64,000 nt of DNA from Vreelandella neptunia (GCF_034479615.1 NZ_CP140255.1:4650001-4714000), one strand, 5' to 3'; counted from the first letter of the stretch, positions 34,477-44,106 are shown. Notes: generated by a model from the sequence alone, not told the origin. A program made the numbers and translations.

Positions 34477-35256
34477 TCACTGCTGCAATTGAGCTAAGTG
34501 CTGCATTTTACTGGTCATTTCTTGACCTGCTGCTGCTACAACGGGCATCAAAAAAGAGGTTACTTCCTCTGTTGCGACGGTTATCGGTAAGACGAGGCTG
34601 ACACTTCCAAGAACTCGCTTGTCGTCATAAATAGGGGCTGAAATCCCAGAGGCACTTGTTCCAAGCTCACCTGCCGTGATAATAGCAGGCTGGCTTCTAA
34701 GCTCTCGAAGGCTTCGCTTGACCTCTGTCCAGTTGGCGCCAAGGCCAAACTGGTTGAATTTATCAGAAGCGTGGTTGAAGTAGGCTCTAGCTTGGCGTAA
34801 GGGTAAGTTGGCTAGAATCACTTTTGATGCAGCGCCTTGATATAAAGGTCGCGGCTGGCCACGCTCATAGCTAATCTCATGGTGCTGATAAGTCTCGAAT
34901 TCCTCATGCACACACATTACTTGGCCGCGGAAGTAGCGGCAAAGGATGGCGATACTGGCAGAAGGTGCCGAGCTGAGCATTTCTCGCATAATACTTCTCG
35001 CCGCATGAATCATTGGATCGCCAATCCTTAGTTTACGGTCCAGCTCAATTATCGCCGGGCCAAGTACATACCTCCCTGTCGTATAGGCTGAAATATAACC
35101 GGCCGAGGCAAGCGTTCTGAAGTAACGGTAGGTCTGGCTGGCCGAAATCCCCAAATGTACAGACGCCTCATCGACCGACCACTCCCCTTTTTCTTCATCA
35201 GCGAACAGGGAAAGTAATCGCAGCAGCCGTTCCTGAGAATTCTCTTTCAAAGCCAC
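34477..35256 (-). CDS. IclR-family transcription regulator
   Basis: Regulator of 259 residues with an N-terminal winged HTH (SVDEASVHLGISASQTYRYFRTL) and a C-terminal IclR effector domain (GAASKVILANLPLRQARAYF, ITAGELGTSASGISAPIYDD). It is divergent from the gentisate dioxygenase gene across 337 bp and is the natural local regulator of the gentisate/3-hydroxybenzoate operon. Whether it activates or represses cannot be seen. Confidence 0.87.
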   Translation of the reverse strand: MALKENSQERLLRLLSLFADEEKGEWSVDEASVHLGISASQTYRYFRTLASAGYISAYTTGRYVLGPAIIELDRKLRIGDPMIHAARSIMREMLSSAPSASIAILCRYFRGQVMCVHEEFETYQHHEISYERGQPRPLYQGAASKVILANLPLRQARAYFNHASDKFNQFGLGANWTEVKRSLRELRSQPAIITAGELGTSASGISAPIYDDKRVLGSVSLVLPITVATEEVTSFLMPVVAAAGQEMTSKMQHLAQLQQ

Positions 35257-35593
35257 CTCAACATTTCCAGTCTGTTAATAGCGCCCTTAAACCACTGCGC
35301 GCATCTTTTGCAAAGCTCACTAGGGGCTTACTGCAATAACTGACTGTCACACATGACCATCAGTTGCCTCAATACGCTGTGATTGCTGAAAAAAAATTTT
35401 AAGCGCCTAGCACCATAGCCTGTATCAAAGCCTCCAGAAGATAATACTTTTGTCGCAAATACATATTTTTGCCTTGACCCCAACCGCATAAAAAGCAAAA
35501 TTATCACATTACGAAAAAATTGTCTTATTTACGGCAGAGACAATAATTGCTGATCCTTACAAACACACATCAGCTGAATCTTAAGGAGGAGCT
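35257..35593. promoter_or_regulatory. Divergent control region, IclR gene / gentisate operon
   Basis: No gene is seen here. Two inverted repeats stand out: AACTGA-N16-TCAGTT at 35338-35365 on the IclR side, and ATTGTCT-N12-AGACAAT at 35519-35544 about 50 bp before the dioxygenase start. A TTGACC with AAAATT 17 bases later (near 35475-35503) is a weak promoter candidate. A strong AAGGAGGAG ribosome-binding site precedes the dioxygenase start. Confidence 0.45.
35519..35544 (+). promoter_or_regulatory. Inverted repeat upstream of gentisate dioxygenase, operator candidate
   Basis: Seven-base arms ATTGTCT and AGACAAT match perfectly with 12 bases between. The position just ahead of the ribosome-binding site suits an IclR-family repressor or a leader hairpin. 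Which regulator uses it is not known. Confidence 0.4.
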
Positions 35594-36613
35594 ATGACCG
35601 ATACAGCATTTAAAGAATTAATCTCCAAAGACAACATGGCGCCACTATGGGAGGTGCTGCGAGGTTTGACACCACGTGAGCCTAAACAGGTACTGGAGCC
35701 TGTTATCTGGCGTGATAAAACGATTCGCAAGAACATGGAGATGGCTTGTGAAGCCATTTCAGCCGAGGATGCCGAGCGTCGCGTCCTGGTGCTGGAAAAC
35801 CCAAAGCTACGCGGTAAATCCTTGGTAACCACCTCACTATACGCAGGCATTCAGATGATTCTGCCTGGCGAGGTCGCGCCAAGTCATCGGCATACGGCTT
35901 CGGCCTTGCGCCTGATTCTCAGCGGCGAAGGTGGCTTCACTAATGTGGACGGTGAAAAAGTAATGATGCGCCCTGGTGATTTCGTGATCACACCATCCGG
36001 GGTGTTCCACGACCATGGCGCCGAGGGCAGCGACCCGGTGATGTGGCTGGATGGCCTTGATGTACCTGTCGTACAGATGCTTAACGCGGGCTTCTCTGCT
36101 GACGATCCGAACAATCGCCAGGAAGTTCGTCGACCGGCAGGCGACTCTGAAGCGCGTTATGCATCCGGGTTAACCCCAGTTGGGTATCAGGGCAGTGGCA
36201 CGACGAGCCCCTTGTTCCACTACCCCTATAAGCGCACTCGGGCGGCGTTGACTCAGCTCGCTGAGAGTGGTGATTGTGATCCTGCCATTGGGCTCAAGCT
36301 GGCCTTTACCAATCCCACCAATGGTGAATCACCGATCCTTACCATGGGCGCTTACATACAGCTTCTGCCACCAGGGTTTCAAGGCGTGGAGCATAGGGAA
36401 ACAGATGGTGCGGTCTATTGCGTAGTGGAAGGTAGTGTCCGCGTTCACGTCGGAGATCAGGAGTGGACGGCAAATCAGCACGATGTGTTTGTGGTTCCTG
36501 GCTGGGCCTGGCGCCGCTTCAAAGCCTCCGATGAATGTGTTTTGTTCAGTTTTTCAGATCGTCCCCTTCAGGAACATTTGGGCTTTTGGAAGGGCGAGAG
36601 TAAAAAAGCCTGA
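35594..36613 (+). CDS. Gentisate 1,2-dioxygenase
   Basis: Bicupin ring-cleavage enzyme of 339 residues that opens gentisate (2,5-dihydroxybenzoate) to maleylpyruvate with Fe(II) and O2. The N-terminal cupin carries the metal set, with His98 and His100 in SHRH and His139 and His141 in FHDHG. The C-terminal cupin has the typical EHRETDGAVYCVVEGS segment. It leads an operon with a fumarylpyruvate-hydrolase-type gene and a 3-hydroxybenzoate hydroxylase. Confidence 0.92.
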   Translation: MTDTAFKELISKDNMAPLWEVLRGLTPREPKQVLEPVIWRDKTIRKNMEMACEAISAEDAERRVLVLENPKLRGKSLVTTSLYAGIQMILPGEVAPSHRHTASALRLILSGEGGFTNVDGEKVMMRPGDFVITPSGVFHDHGAEGSDPVMWLDGLDVPVVQMLNAGFSADDPNNRQEVRRPAGDSEARYASGLTPVGYQGSGTTSPLFHYPYKRTRAALTQLAESGDCDPAIGLKLAFTNPTNGESPILTMGAYIQLLPPGFQGVEHRETDGAVYCVVEGSVRVHVGDQEWTANQHDVFVVPGWAWRRFKASDECVLFSFSDRPLQEHLGFWKGESKKA

Positions 36614-36643
36614 CAACTCCCTGATACAAAGGATAACCATTGC

Positions 36644-37501
36644 ATGAAAATCTGCTTGTTCAATAACAATCGCCTGGGTGTCGTAGATGGTAACGAGGTA
36701 TTGGACGTCTCAAGCGTCCTAACTCGTATCGGTACCTCGGAATATCCCTATCCCCGTGGAGATCAACTGATTGCTTGCTTACCAGAATTAATGCCTGTCA
36801 TAGCGGATGCCATACAATTCGCTCGGCGTTATCCTCTCAGCAAGGTGACATTGCGCTCCCCGGTTGCCAACCCCGGCAAGATTGTCGCGGCTCCAGTCAA
36901 CTACCAAGCCCACTTGGATGAGGCCATTGAGGATACCGCGACTTTCTCCCGAGCACATGTGCGAAAGATACAGGAGACAGGGCTGTTCCTCAAAGCTACA
37001 AGCTCACTGGTCGGTCCTGATGATTCTGTGTGCGTCGATCTTCCGGACCGCCGAACCGACCACGAAATCGAATTGGTTGCCATCATTGGCAAACGTGCCA
37101 AAAACGTTTTAGCAAAGGATGCGCTGTCCTACGTGGCGGGATACAGCATCGGGCTGGATATCACGATTCGTGGGCCGGAGGAGCGCAGCCTGCGTAAGTC
37201 GCTAGATTCCTACACAGTGCTGGGCCCCTGGCTGGTTACCGCCGATGAGGTAGAAAACCCTCATGCATTAGCGATGACCCTAGATGTGAATGGAAAAGTG
37301 CGACAAAGCGCCAATACCAAAGATCTGATCATGGATGTAGCCGAACTTATAGAGTTTGCCTCCAAATTCTACACCCTCGAGCCCGGCGATCTGCTGTATA
37401 CCGGGACACCAGAGGGGGTGGGGCCTATCCAGCCTGGTGACACCATCAATTGTGAGATTGAGCGTATTGGTAAGATCAGTGTGAACGTGGAGGCATCATG
37501 A
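36644..37501 (+). CDS. Fumarylacetoacetate hydrolase-family protein, probable fumarylpyruvate hydrolase
   Basis: Hydrolase of 285 residues with the FAH C-terminal domain; the metal-binding acid residues lie in TDHEIELVAIIGKRAKN (about 145-162) and in the GYSIGLDIT segment, and the closing TGTPEGVGPIQPGD motif is present. In gentisate operons it splits fumarylpyruvate into fumarate and pyruvate. No maleylpyruvate isomerase gene is present nearby, so it may act on maleylpyruvate directly or rely on an isomerase elsewhere. Its stop overlaps the next start by 4 bp. Confidence 0.87.
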   Translation: MKICLFNNNRLGVVDGNEVLDVSSVLTRIGTSEYPYPRGDQLIACLPELMPVIADAIQFARRYPLSKVTLRSPVANPGKIVAAPVNYQAHLDEAIEDTATFSRAHVRKIQETGLFLKATSSLVGPDDSVCVDLPDRRTDHEIELVAIIGKRAKNVLAKDALSYVAGYSIGLDITIRGPEERSLRKSLDSYTVLGPWLVTADEVENPHALAMTLDVNGKVRQSANTKDLIMDVAELIEFASKFYTLEPGDLLYTGTPEGVGPIQPGDTINCEIERIGKISVNVEAS

Positions 37502-38673
37502 GTACTCAGCAGCCTATTCTTATTATCGGCGGCGGGATTGGTGGCCTTGCATCAGCACTGGCCTTGTCTCGTCTCGGCATCCCAACATTGGTTATTGAGC
37601 AGGCCGATGAGTTTCGTGAAGTGGGTGCTGGTATCCAAGTAGGACCGAATGGCTTCCGCGCCCTTGATCGCCTAGGGGTATTGGCGCAGGCACGTGAACT
37701 GGCGGTGCTGCCAGATGAACTGATCATGATGGACAGCGTCAATGCCACGCCGGTTGTTGAGATCCCGGCGGGTGACTCATTCATCGAACGCTTCCAGTAC
37801 CCCTATGCACTGATCCATCGTGCCGACTTACACAACGTACTGCTCAACGCGTGTCGTGCATCAAGCCAGATAGAGTTTCGAACCTCTACTAGGGTCGCCT
37901 CCTTCTCAGAGGCCAATGGCAAGATGAATGTCACCACAGCTCAGGGGGAAGTAATCTCAGGAAGTGCTTTGATAGGGGCCGATGGCCTATGGTCTAAGGT
38001 TCGCGAGAGCATTGTCGGCGATGGAGCTCCGAGGGTTTCCGGTCACATTGCCTATCGTGCGGTAATTCCTATCGAGGAAGTGCCAGAAGCCTATCGCCGT
38101 AATGCCATGATTCTGTGGGGCGGCCCCAAAAACCACCTCGTGCAGTATCCGTTACGTGGAGGAAAGCTCTTCAATCTGGTTGCCGTGTTCCATAGCGACC
38201 GCTATGTAGAAGGCTGGAATACAGAAGGAGATCCTGAGGAGCTCAAGCAGCGTTTCGCTGGAACCTGCGATACGGTTCAAGAACTGTTAGCCAAAATTGA
38301 TAGCTGGCGTATGTGGGTGTTATGCGATAGAGAGCCTGTGAAAGAGTGGAGCCGTGGCCGTGCCACCCTGGTCGGAGACGCTGCTCACCCGATGTTGCAA
38401 TACCTTGCCCAAGGTGCCTGCATGGCTATAGAGGATGCTGTTGTGCTAGCTGATGAGGTTGCCCGCTGCAGTGACGATATCGCCAGTGCCTTTCAGGCGT
38501 ACCAGCAGCGGCGCTACCTGCGCACCGGACGCTGTCAGATTATGGCCCGTGTTCACGGTGAGTTCTATCACGCGACAGGGGTTACGGCTGAACTGCGCAA
38601 TGCCATGCTCGCTTCTCGGACGCCAGAGCAGTCTTATGAAGGGCTGGCTTGGCTATATGATAAGGATATTTGA
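37498..38673 (+). CDS. 3-hydroxybenzoate 6-hydroxylase (FAD monooxygenase)
   Basis: Single-component flavoprotein hydroxylase of 391 residues that makes gentisate from 3-hydroxybenzoate with NADH. The FAD motif GGGIGG is at 11-16, the DG motif region GADGLWSKVRES lies mid-way, and GDAAHPMLQYLAQGACMAIEDA is the hallmark of this subgroup. The operon with gentisate dioxygenase supports the call. A salicylate-type hydroxylase is the main alternative but fits the context less well. Confidence 0.87.
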   Translation: MSTQQPILIIGGGIGGLASALALSRLGIPTLVIEQADEFREVGAGIQVGPNGFRALDRLGVLAQARELAVLPDELIMMDSVNATPVVEIPAGDSFIERFQYPYALIHRADLHNVLLNACRASSQIEFRTSTRVASFSEANGKMNVTTAQGEVISGSALIGADGLWSKVRESIVGDGAPRVSGHIAYRAVIPIEEVPEAYRRNAMILWGGPKNHLVQYPLRGGKLFNLVAVFHSDRYVEGWNTEGDPEELKQRFAGTCDTVQELLAKIDSWRMWVLCDREPVKEWSRGRATLVGDAAHPMLQYLAQGACMAIEDAVVLADEVARCSDDIASAFQAYQQRRYLRTGRCQIMARVHGEFYHATGVTAELRNAMLASRTPEQSYEGLAWLYDKDI

Positions 38674-38842
38674 CGCGCTCTTAATATAATAACTTCCTAA
38701 TAAAAAGTAATAACTGTTTACAACTCTTGCAAACCACCATGCTCATAAAATTTTAGAATTCCGTTTTTGACTTATGATTTTATAAGAGCACAACTAATTT
38801 TCAGTGAGAAAGAAAAAAACCTCTAAAAATAAGGTAAATACA

Positions 38843-39844
38843 ATGACAAACATACTAAATACTGCCACTCGCTATCTTTGCGCGATTCCGCTAGGCCTAG
38901 CGTTAATTGCCAGCACACAAGTCGAGGCCAAAGAGTTACGCCTGGGATTAATTACTCCGCCTCAGCATATTTTGAATCAAACCGCCCAACGCCTAGCCGA
39001 CACAGTGGCAGAGCGAAGTAATGGTGATTTAACCATTACCATTTTCCCATCCGGCCAGCTAGGGGATGAATCGGCCATGTTCACCCAAATGGAGACCGGA
39101 CTGCTAGACATAGGGCTTATGACCGCTGCAGCTACCAGCCAGCGTGAACCAGCTTTCGTCGGCTGGTTCACTCCCTTCCTCTTTTCCAGCGTAGAAGAGG
39201 CGGCCAAGGCCACCGAGACAGATGCTGCTCAGCAGATGCTGCAGAACCTGGAGAGCAAAGGTCTGCACGCATTCGGCTATACCTTTGCGGGCATGCGCCA
39301 TATTCTTATGCGCGAAAGCGCTGTTAACAGCACTGAGGATGTTAGCGGCAAAAACATCCGCATTATTCCGTTCGCAGCGATGAATACCTGGTGGCGAGCC
39401 GTTGAGGCTCGGCCCACCCCGACGAGTTTGCCGGATGTTTACCAAGGCCTCCAAAACGGTATGCTGGATGGTGTGGATATTGACCTCGATGCCTTAGTAG
39501 GTTCGGGCTTTTATGAAGTAGCGGAGCATCTAACACTGACTAGCCATATGGCGTTTCCTGAGGTAGCCATAATGGGCCAAGCATCCCGCGCTTCACTTAG
39601 CGATGCAGAACGCCAGCTAATTGATACCGCCATGGCTGAGGCACTTGCCTGGGGTACTGAGACGGAAATTGCAGCAGAAGCGCGCAACCGCGCCATGCTC
39701 GAAGAGCGTATTACTGTAACCGAGCTAGCAGATGCTGAGAGCGCGTTTAGCACGGCTAACCAGGCCTTTGCTGAGCGCTTTGGCGATCACCCGCTTATCC
39801 AAGCCTTCCAACAGCAATCAAACGAACTCCTTAACGTTAAATAA
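38843..39844 (+). CDS. dctP: TRAP transporter substrate-binding protein (DctP family), system 2
   Basis: Periplasmic binding protein of about 333 residues with a signal peptide ending near VEA. DctP features are ERSNGDLTITIFPSGQLGDESAMFTQM, the Arg-containing GKNIRIIPF segment and YQGLQNGMLDGVD. The start at 38843 has AAGG upstream; a GTG at 38804 would add 13 basic residues and is less likely. It follows the gentisate operon by 169 bp on the same strand, so 3-hydroxybenzoate or gentisate is the likely ligand (inferred). Confidence 0.87.
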   Translation: MTNILNTATRYLCAIPLGLALIASTQVEAKELRLGLITPPQHILNQTAQRLADTVAERSNGDLTITIFPSGQLGDESAMFTQMETGLLDIGLMTAAATSQREPAFVGWFTPFLFSSVEEAAKATETDAAQQMLQNLESKGLHAFGYTFAGMRHILMRESAVNSTEDVSGKNIRIIPFAAMNTWWRAVEARPTPTSLPDVYQGLQNGMLDGVDIDLDALVGSGFYEVAEHLTLTSHMAFPEVAIMGQASRASLSDAERQLIDTAMAEALAWGTETEIAAEARNRAMLEERITVTELADAESAFSTANQAFAERFGDHPLIQAFQQQSNELLNVK

Positions 39845-39897
39845 AAATGCGTCGGGGCGCACTTGCGCCCCGCTCTGCCCCAGCAAGGAGTCCTTCC

Positions 39898-40416
39898 ATG
39901 CATTCTCCCTGTGAAACATGGCTTACCCGCGCAAGCCGACACTTAGCAAGAGTTGAGCAATTTGCCTGCAGCGGGCTTATCGTCGCTTTTAGCGTACTTT
40001 TAATGGTGAATGTTATCGCCCGCTATGTGTTTAACAGTCCTCTATATTTTGCCAACGAACTCGCCGTTTATATCTTGATCTGGATGGCATTTCTGGCGAT
40101 ATCCATAGCCATTCATCATGACCAGCATGTGCGTTTGACTATGTTAATGGCGATTCTGCCAAAAACTGCTCAGCGAGTTTGCTACTGGCTAACGGAGCTA
40201 CTTTGTTTGGCCATCTTGGCGACGATATTGTGGTACACCATCACCTGGCTGCGCTCGCCATCAGTCAGCTACGACATTGCCATTACCTTGGATTGGCCCA
40301 AGTGGCATTTCTACCTCATTGTGCCGCTTTTCTGTGCCACGTCGATATTTCACCTCATCGCTAGGCTTTCCGATCGCTCACGCGTGAACTTTACTCTGGC
40401 TACCGACGAGGAGTGA
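39898..40416 (+). CDS. dctQ: TRAP transporter small permease (DctQ family), system 2
   Basis: Membrane protein of 172 residues with four hydrophobic segments and the DctQ pattern ANELAVYILIWMAFLAISIAIHHDQHVRL. The start at 39898 is supported by AAGGAG 8 bases upstream. The 53-bp gap to dctP is GC-rich. Confidence 0.88.
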   Translation: MHSPCETWLTRASRHLARVEQFACSGLIVAFSVLLMVNVIARYVFNSPLYFANELAVYILIWMAFLAISIAIHHDQHVRLTMLMAILPKTAQRVCYWLTELLCLAILATILWYTITWLRSPSVSYDIAITLDWPKWHFYLIVPLFCATSIFHLIARLSDRSRVNFTLATDEE

Positions 40417-40420
40417 TCTT

Positions 40421-41680
40421 ATGACATTTATGGCCTTTCTGGTATTTATGCTGCTTGGCATGCCAATTGCCTTTGTCCTACTGGGCTCAACGCTCACTTT
40501 TGTCCTTGCATCAGGTAACTACCGTCTTCTGGAAAGCTTGCCCCAGGTAATTTTTAGCTCGTTAGACGTCTTGGACTTGCTGGCAATACCGCTGTTTATT
40601 CTGTTAGGGGAAGTCATGAACGAGGGTGGCATAACCCGACGCATTATTACCGCGGCGCGTGCGTGGTTTGCCTGGATTCCCCATAGCATTGCCTACGTGT
40701 CGCTCACTTCAAATTTGATGCTCGCTTCCATTATGGGCTCAGCCACAGCGCAGATCGCCATTATGAGCCGGGTGATGACCCCGGAAATGGAGCGTGACGG
40801 CTACGATAGGGGCTTTGCTGCTGCGCTGACCGCTGGGGCTGGCCTGCTAGGGCCCATTATCCCACCTTCAATGGTGTTTATTATTTATGGAGTCATTGCT
40901 CAGGTATCGATTGGCGCCATGTTTATGGGAGGTGTTCTCCCAGGGCTGTTGCTGTTTGTATTAATCAGCGGGCTCATTGCGATCATTGCACGCCGTGCGC
41001 ATAACTCTCCAACCGGTGAGCGAGACAGCATTCCTTTGTGGCGCGCCACTCGCAGCGCCCTCTTCACGCTCAGTATTCCCGCCGTAATTGTGGGCGGAAT
41101 CGCGTTTGGCGTTGTCACGCCAACGGAGTCTGCGGCTACCGCCACCTTAATGGCGGTGATTATCGGCAGCGTGTTTTTTCGCGAGCTAAAATGGGGGCAA
41201 CTGCCGGGAGTATTGAGCCGTACGGCACGCAATACCGCGATCGTGCTTTTTTTGATTGCCGCCGCCAAGGCCTTTGGATGGGTGCTGGTATATAACCAAA
41301 TCCCACAGCAGGTCGCTGAGTTGTTGCAGAACACCACTGAAAGCCCATTGGTGTTTATGCTTTTGGTCTTTGTGATGCTTATACTCGTTGGGATGGTGCT
41401 GGATGGCATCGCCGCGCTGATCATTTTGGTGCCTATTTTACTGCCGGTAGCACAGCAGAGCTATGACATTGATCCGATTCATTTTGGGATAGTCACCTGC
41501 ATGACACTAAGCTTAGGTCTATTAACCCCCCCGGTCGGCGCCGGTCTCTATGTGGCCTCGGCTATTAGTAACGTCAGTTTGCCCCGTATCACGAAATGGA
41601 TATTTCCTTTCATTGTAGCGACCTGTCTCGTCATTCTCGCGGTGATCTTTAACCCATGGGTGGTTAACCTACTCAGCTAG
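40421..41680 (+). CDS. dctM: TRAP transporter large permease (DctM family), system 2
   Basis: Membrane protein of 419 residues with about twelve segments; GAGLLGPIIPPSMVFIIYG and TPTESAATATLMAV are the DctM marks, and LLTPPVGAGLYVASAIS is near the end. It starts 4 bp after dctQ behind GAGGAG. An intrinsic terminator follows. Confidence 0.9.
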   Translation: MTFMAFLVFMLLGMPIAFVLLGSTLTFVLASGNYRLLESLPQVIFSSLDVLDLLAIPLFILLGEVMNEGGITRRIITAARAWFAWIPHSIAYVSLTSNLMLASIMGSATAQIAIMSRVMTPEMERDGYDRGFAAALTAGAGLLGPIIPPSMVFIIYGVIAQVSIGAMFMGGVLPGLLLFVLISGLIAIIARRAHNSPTGERDSIPLWRATRSALFTLSIPAVIVGGIAFGVVTPTESAATATLMAVIIGSVFFRELKWGQLPGVLSRTARNTAIVLFLIAAAKAFGWVLVYNQIPQQVAELLQNTTESPLVFMLLVFVMLILVGMVLDGIAALIILVPILLPVAQQSYDIDPIHFGIVTCMTLSLGLLTPPVGAGLYVASAISNVSLPRITKWIFPFIVATCLVILAVIFNPWVVNLLS

Positions 41681-41706
41681 GGCTTTAATTATTTTTTGTA
41701 CTCCTC

Positions 41707-41743
41707 GCCTGCCCAGCGGTTCAAGGCTGAGCAGGCATTATTT
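41707..41743 (+). terminator. Intrinsic terminator after TRAP system 2
   Basis: An 11-bp stem with one mismatch (GCCTGCCCAGC with GCTGAGCAGGC) and an 8-base loop is followed by ATTATTT, on the plus strand 26 bp after the dctM stop. Confidence 0.6.
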
Positions 41744-41872
41744 CAACAGTGCCCGGTATTTTCTCGCCTGCTATAGAAACTGATGTGATGCGCGCCGAGT
41801 CCGGACTCGCGCATGAGACGATTTTTAACGCCGTATGAGCAAGTACAATAGTTAATCAGAGGTTTCTTAGGG

Positions 41873-43057
41873 CTACTCCAGAGACTCGTAGGGCAGCCCC
41901 ACATAGTTTTCCGCGATGGTGGTCAGCCCCGCTTTAGAGCTGGTCACGTAGTCCAATTCGGCTAACTGCATGCGGCTGTTAAAATCCTCTTGGTCAGAGA
42001 AGTTGTGCAGCATGGAGGTCATCCACCAGGAGAAGCGCTCCGCCTTCCAGATGCGCTTCAGGCAGGTTTGCGAGTAGCGCTCGATCAAATCCGTGCGGCC
42101 TTCTTGGTAAACCTTCACCATTAGCCGATAGAGCGTGTTCACATCGCTGGCGGCCAGGTTAAGCCCTTTGGCACCGGTGGGCGGTACAATATGCGCCGCA
42201 TCACCGACCAGGAACAGCCGCCCGTACTGCATTGGTTCGACCACGTAGCTGCGCAGCGGTGCGATGCTCTTCTCGATGGAGGGCCCGGTGACAAGCTTGG
42301 CGGCCACCTCGTCAGGCAGGCGGCGCTTGAGCTCTTCCCAAAAACGCTCGTCAGACCAATTTTCTACCTTTTCATCTAACGGCACCTGGAGGTAGTAGCG
42401 GCTGCGAGTAGCGGAGCGCATGCTGCAGAGGCTGAAGCCGCGCTCATGGCGTGCGTAAATCAGCTCATCGGAGACCGGCGGAGTATCCGATAGCAAGCCC
42501 AACCAGCCAAACGGGTAAACCTTTTCGAACTCTTTTATGCGCTCTTGCGGGATCGCCTGACGGGAGACGCCATGGTAGCCGTCACAACCAGCGATATAGT
42601 CGCACTCCAGCCGGATCGTTTCGCCGTTGTGCTCAAAGGTTAGGTAGGGGTGGTCACTATCCAGATCGTGAGGCTGGACGTTGTCTGCTTCATAAAGCGT
42701 GGTTGCGCCAGCGGCTTCGCGAGCCTCCATTAAATCCCGCGTTACCTCCGTTTGGCCGTAAACCATGACTTTACTGCCGCCGGTAAGTTCATCCAGTGCG
42801 ACTCGCACGCGGCGGTTGTCGAAAACAAGCTCAAAACCGTCATGGGGTAAGCCCTCTTCATCCATGCGCTGGTCAACACCCGCTTCGCGCAGTAAGTCCA
42901 CCATGCCTTGCTCAAGCACACCGGCGCGGATACGGCTCAATACATACTCACCGCTACGCCGCTCAACAATCACATTATCAATGCCTTGGCGATGGAGTAG
43001 CTGCCCCAGCAGTAGGCCAGAAGGGCCAGCGCCAATAATCGCGACCTGTGTCTTCAT
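41873..43057 (-). CDS. pobA: 4-hydroxybenzoate 3-monooxygenase
   Basis: Flavoprotein hydroxylase of 394 residues (family length) converting 4-hydroxybenzoate to protocatechuate with NADPH and O2. The FAD motif IIGAGPSG is at 7-14, followed by the RIRAGVLEQG segment that is nearly invariant in PobA; GCDGYHGVSR is the DG motif and GDAAHIVPPTGAKGLNLAASDV the second FAD site. It is divergent from pobR. No protocatechuate-cleavage genes are in the window. Confidence 0.95.
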   Translation of the reverse strand: MKTQVAIIGAGPSGLLLGQLLHRQGIDNVIVERRSGEYVLSRIRAGVLEQGMVDLLREAGVDQRMDEEGLPHDGFELVFDNRRVRVALDELTGGSKVMVYGQTEVTRDLMEAREAAGATTLYEADNVQPHDLDSDHPYLTFEHNGETIRLECDYIAGCDGYHGVSRQAIPQERIKEFEKVYPFGWLGLLSDTPPVSDELIYARHERGFSLCSMRSATRSRYYLQVPLDEKVENWSDERFWEELKRRLPDEVAAKLVTGPSIEKSIAPLRSYVVEPMQYGRLFLVGDAAHIVPPTGAKGLNLAASDVNTLYRLMVKVYQEGRTDLIERYSQTCLKRIWKAERFSWWMTSMLHNFSDQEDFNSRMQLAELDYVTSSKAGLTTIAENYVGLPYESLE

Positions 43058-43203
43058 AGGGGATGCCTCATCGTTGTCATTATCAAAAACTTATGACTTG
43101 TATTTTTCAATGAAACACGTCGCATAATAAGGCATGATCTAGATCAATTATTGGACATTTAGCGTGTTATTACTCAACCTTAGTCGTATAGGAGATGTAG
43201 GTG
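43058..43203. promoter_or_regulatory. pobA-pobR divergent promoter region
   Basis: The 146-bp gap between divergent pobA and pobR must hold both promoters and the PobR operator. No clear symmetric site was seen by eye. TAGGAG lies upstream of the pobR start. Confidence 0.5.
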
Positions 43204-44106
43204 ATGCCAGCCTCATCGGCAACGTCCGTTCCGGTATTTAAGCTCTATGGCGAGACGCAGCATTGGCCCACGCCAGACTTGCTTCACTGCGAATCCATCC
43301 CTGAGCGCAGCCAGCTACATGACTGGCGTATACGCCCGCATCGCCATGCCGACCTGGTGCATATTCTGTTTATTGCGCAAGGTAGCGTTGAGTTAGAGCT
43401 GGAGGGAACGAGCCACCAGCTTCAGAGTGCCAGCGCGATCGTGGTGCCCGCGATGACTATTCACGGCTTTATCTTTTCACCGGATGTGCAGGGGCACATC
43501 ATTACCTTGGCTAAGCCATTGGCTGACCACTTACATACGTTAATGGGTGAGAACAGTACGCTAAAAAAAGCCGACTTCTACCCGCTGCTACAGGCCAATC
43601 GGGCTGAGCGAATTGCCACCCTGGTCGCTCAGATCGACCAGGAGTACCGCCAACCGGCCCCCGGACGGAACAGCCTGCTCGAAGCACTTATTCAAGCTTT
43701 GGTGGTAGAGCTATCGCGCCTTTGTGCTTATACCGGCAGCACGGCAAAGCGCTACGGCCCCCGCCAGAGTGACAAAGGACGGCAGCATTTAGAGCACTAT
43801 CAAGCGCTGATCGAAGCGCACTATCGCGAGCAGCCGAGTATTGAACAGTTAGCCGAGCAGGTTGGGGTGAGTAGTGCGCACTTGAATATGCTCTGCCGCC
43901 AACTCGCCGGACACAGCGCCCTGCAGTTGCTGCACGAACGTTTGCTGCTGGAGGCCAAGCGCCAGCTCACCTATACCAATATGACCATTGGCCAAGTCTC
44001 TGACAACTTAGGCTTCTCTGAACCGGCTTACTTCACGCGCTTTTTTAAGCGCAATACCACGCTTTCACCGCGGGATTTTCGCTTGCGGCAGCAGGCTCCA
44101 CGATAA
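43204..44106 (+). CDS. pobR: AraC-family activator of pobA (PobR/PobC type)
   Basis: Regulator of 300 residues with an N-terminal cupin sensing domain (HRHADLVHILFIAQGSVELEL near 41-61) and a C-terminal double HTH (QPSIEQLAEQVGVSSAHLNMLCRQL and MTIGQVSDNLGFSEPAYFTRFFKRN). The arrangement divergent to pobA matches the AraC-type PobR/PobC regulators that respond to 4-hydroxybenzoate. The ATG at 43204 is used; a GTG immediately before it is also possible. Confidence 0.87.
   Translation: MPASSATSVPVFKLYGETQHWPTPDLLHCESIPERSQLHDWRIRPHRHADLVHILFIAQGSVELELEGTSHQLQSASAIVVPAMTIHGFIFSPDVQGHIITLAKPLADHLHTLMGENSTLKKADFYPLLQANRAERIATLVAQIDQEYRQPAPGRNSLLEALIQALVVELSRLCAYTGSTAKRYGPRQSDKGRQHLEHYQALIEAHYREQPSIEQLAEQVGVSSAHLNMLCRQLAGHSALQLLHERLLLEAKRQLTYTNMTIGQVSDNLGFSEPAYFTRFFKRNTTLSPRDFRLRQQAPR

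Noticed and set aside
41795..41825. GC-rich imperfect palindrome (GAGTCCGGACTC core) downstream of pobA
   Set aside because: It has almost no loop, a bulge in one arm and no T-run on either strand, so I did not call it a terminator.
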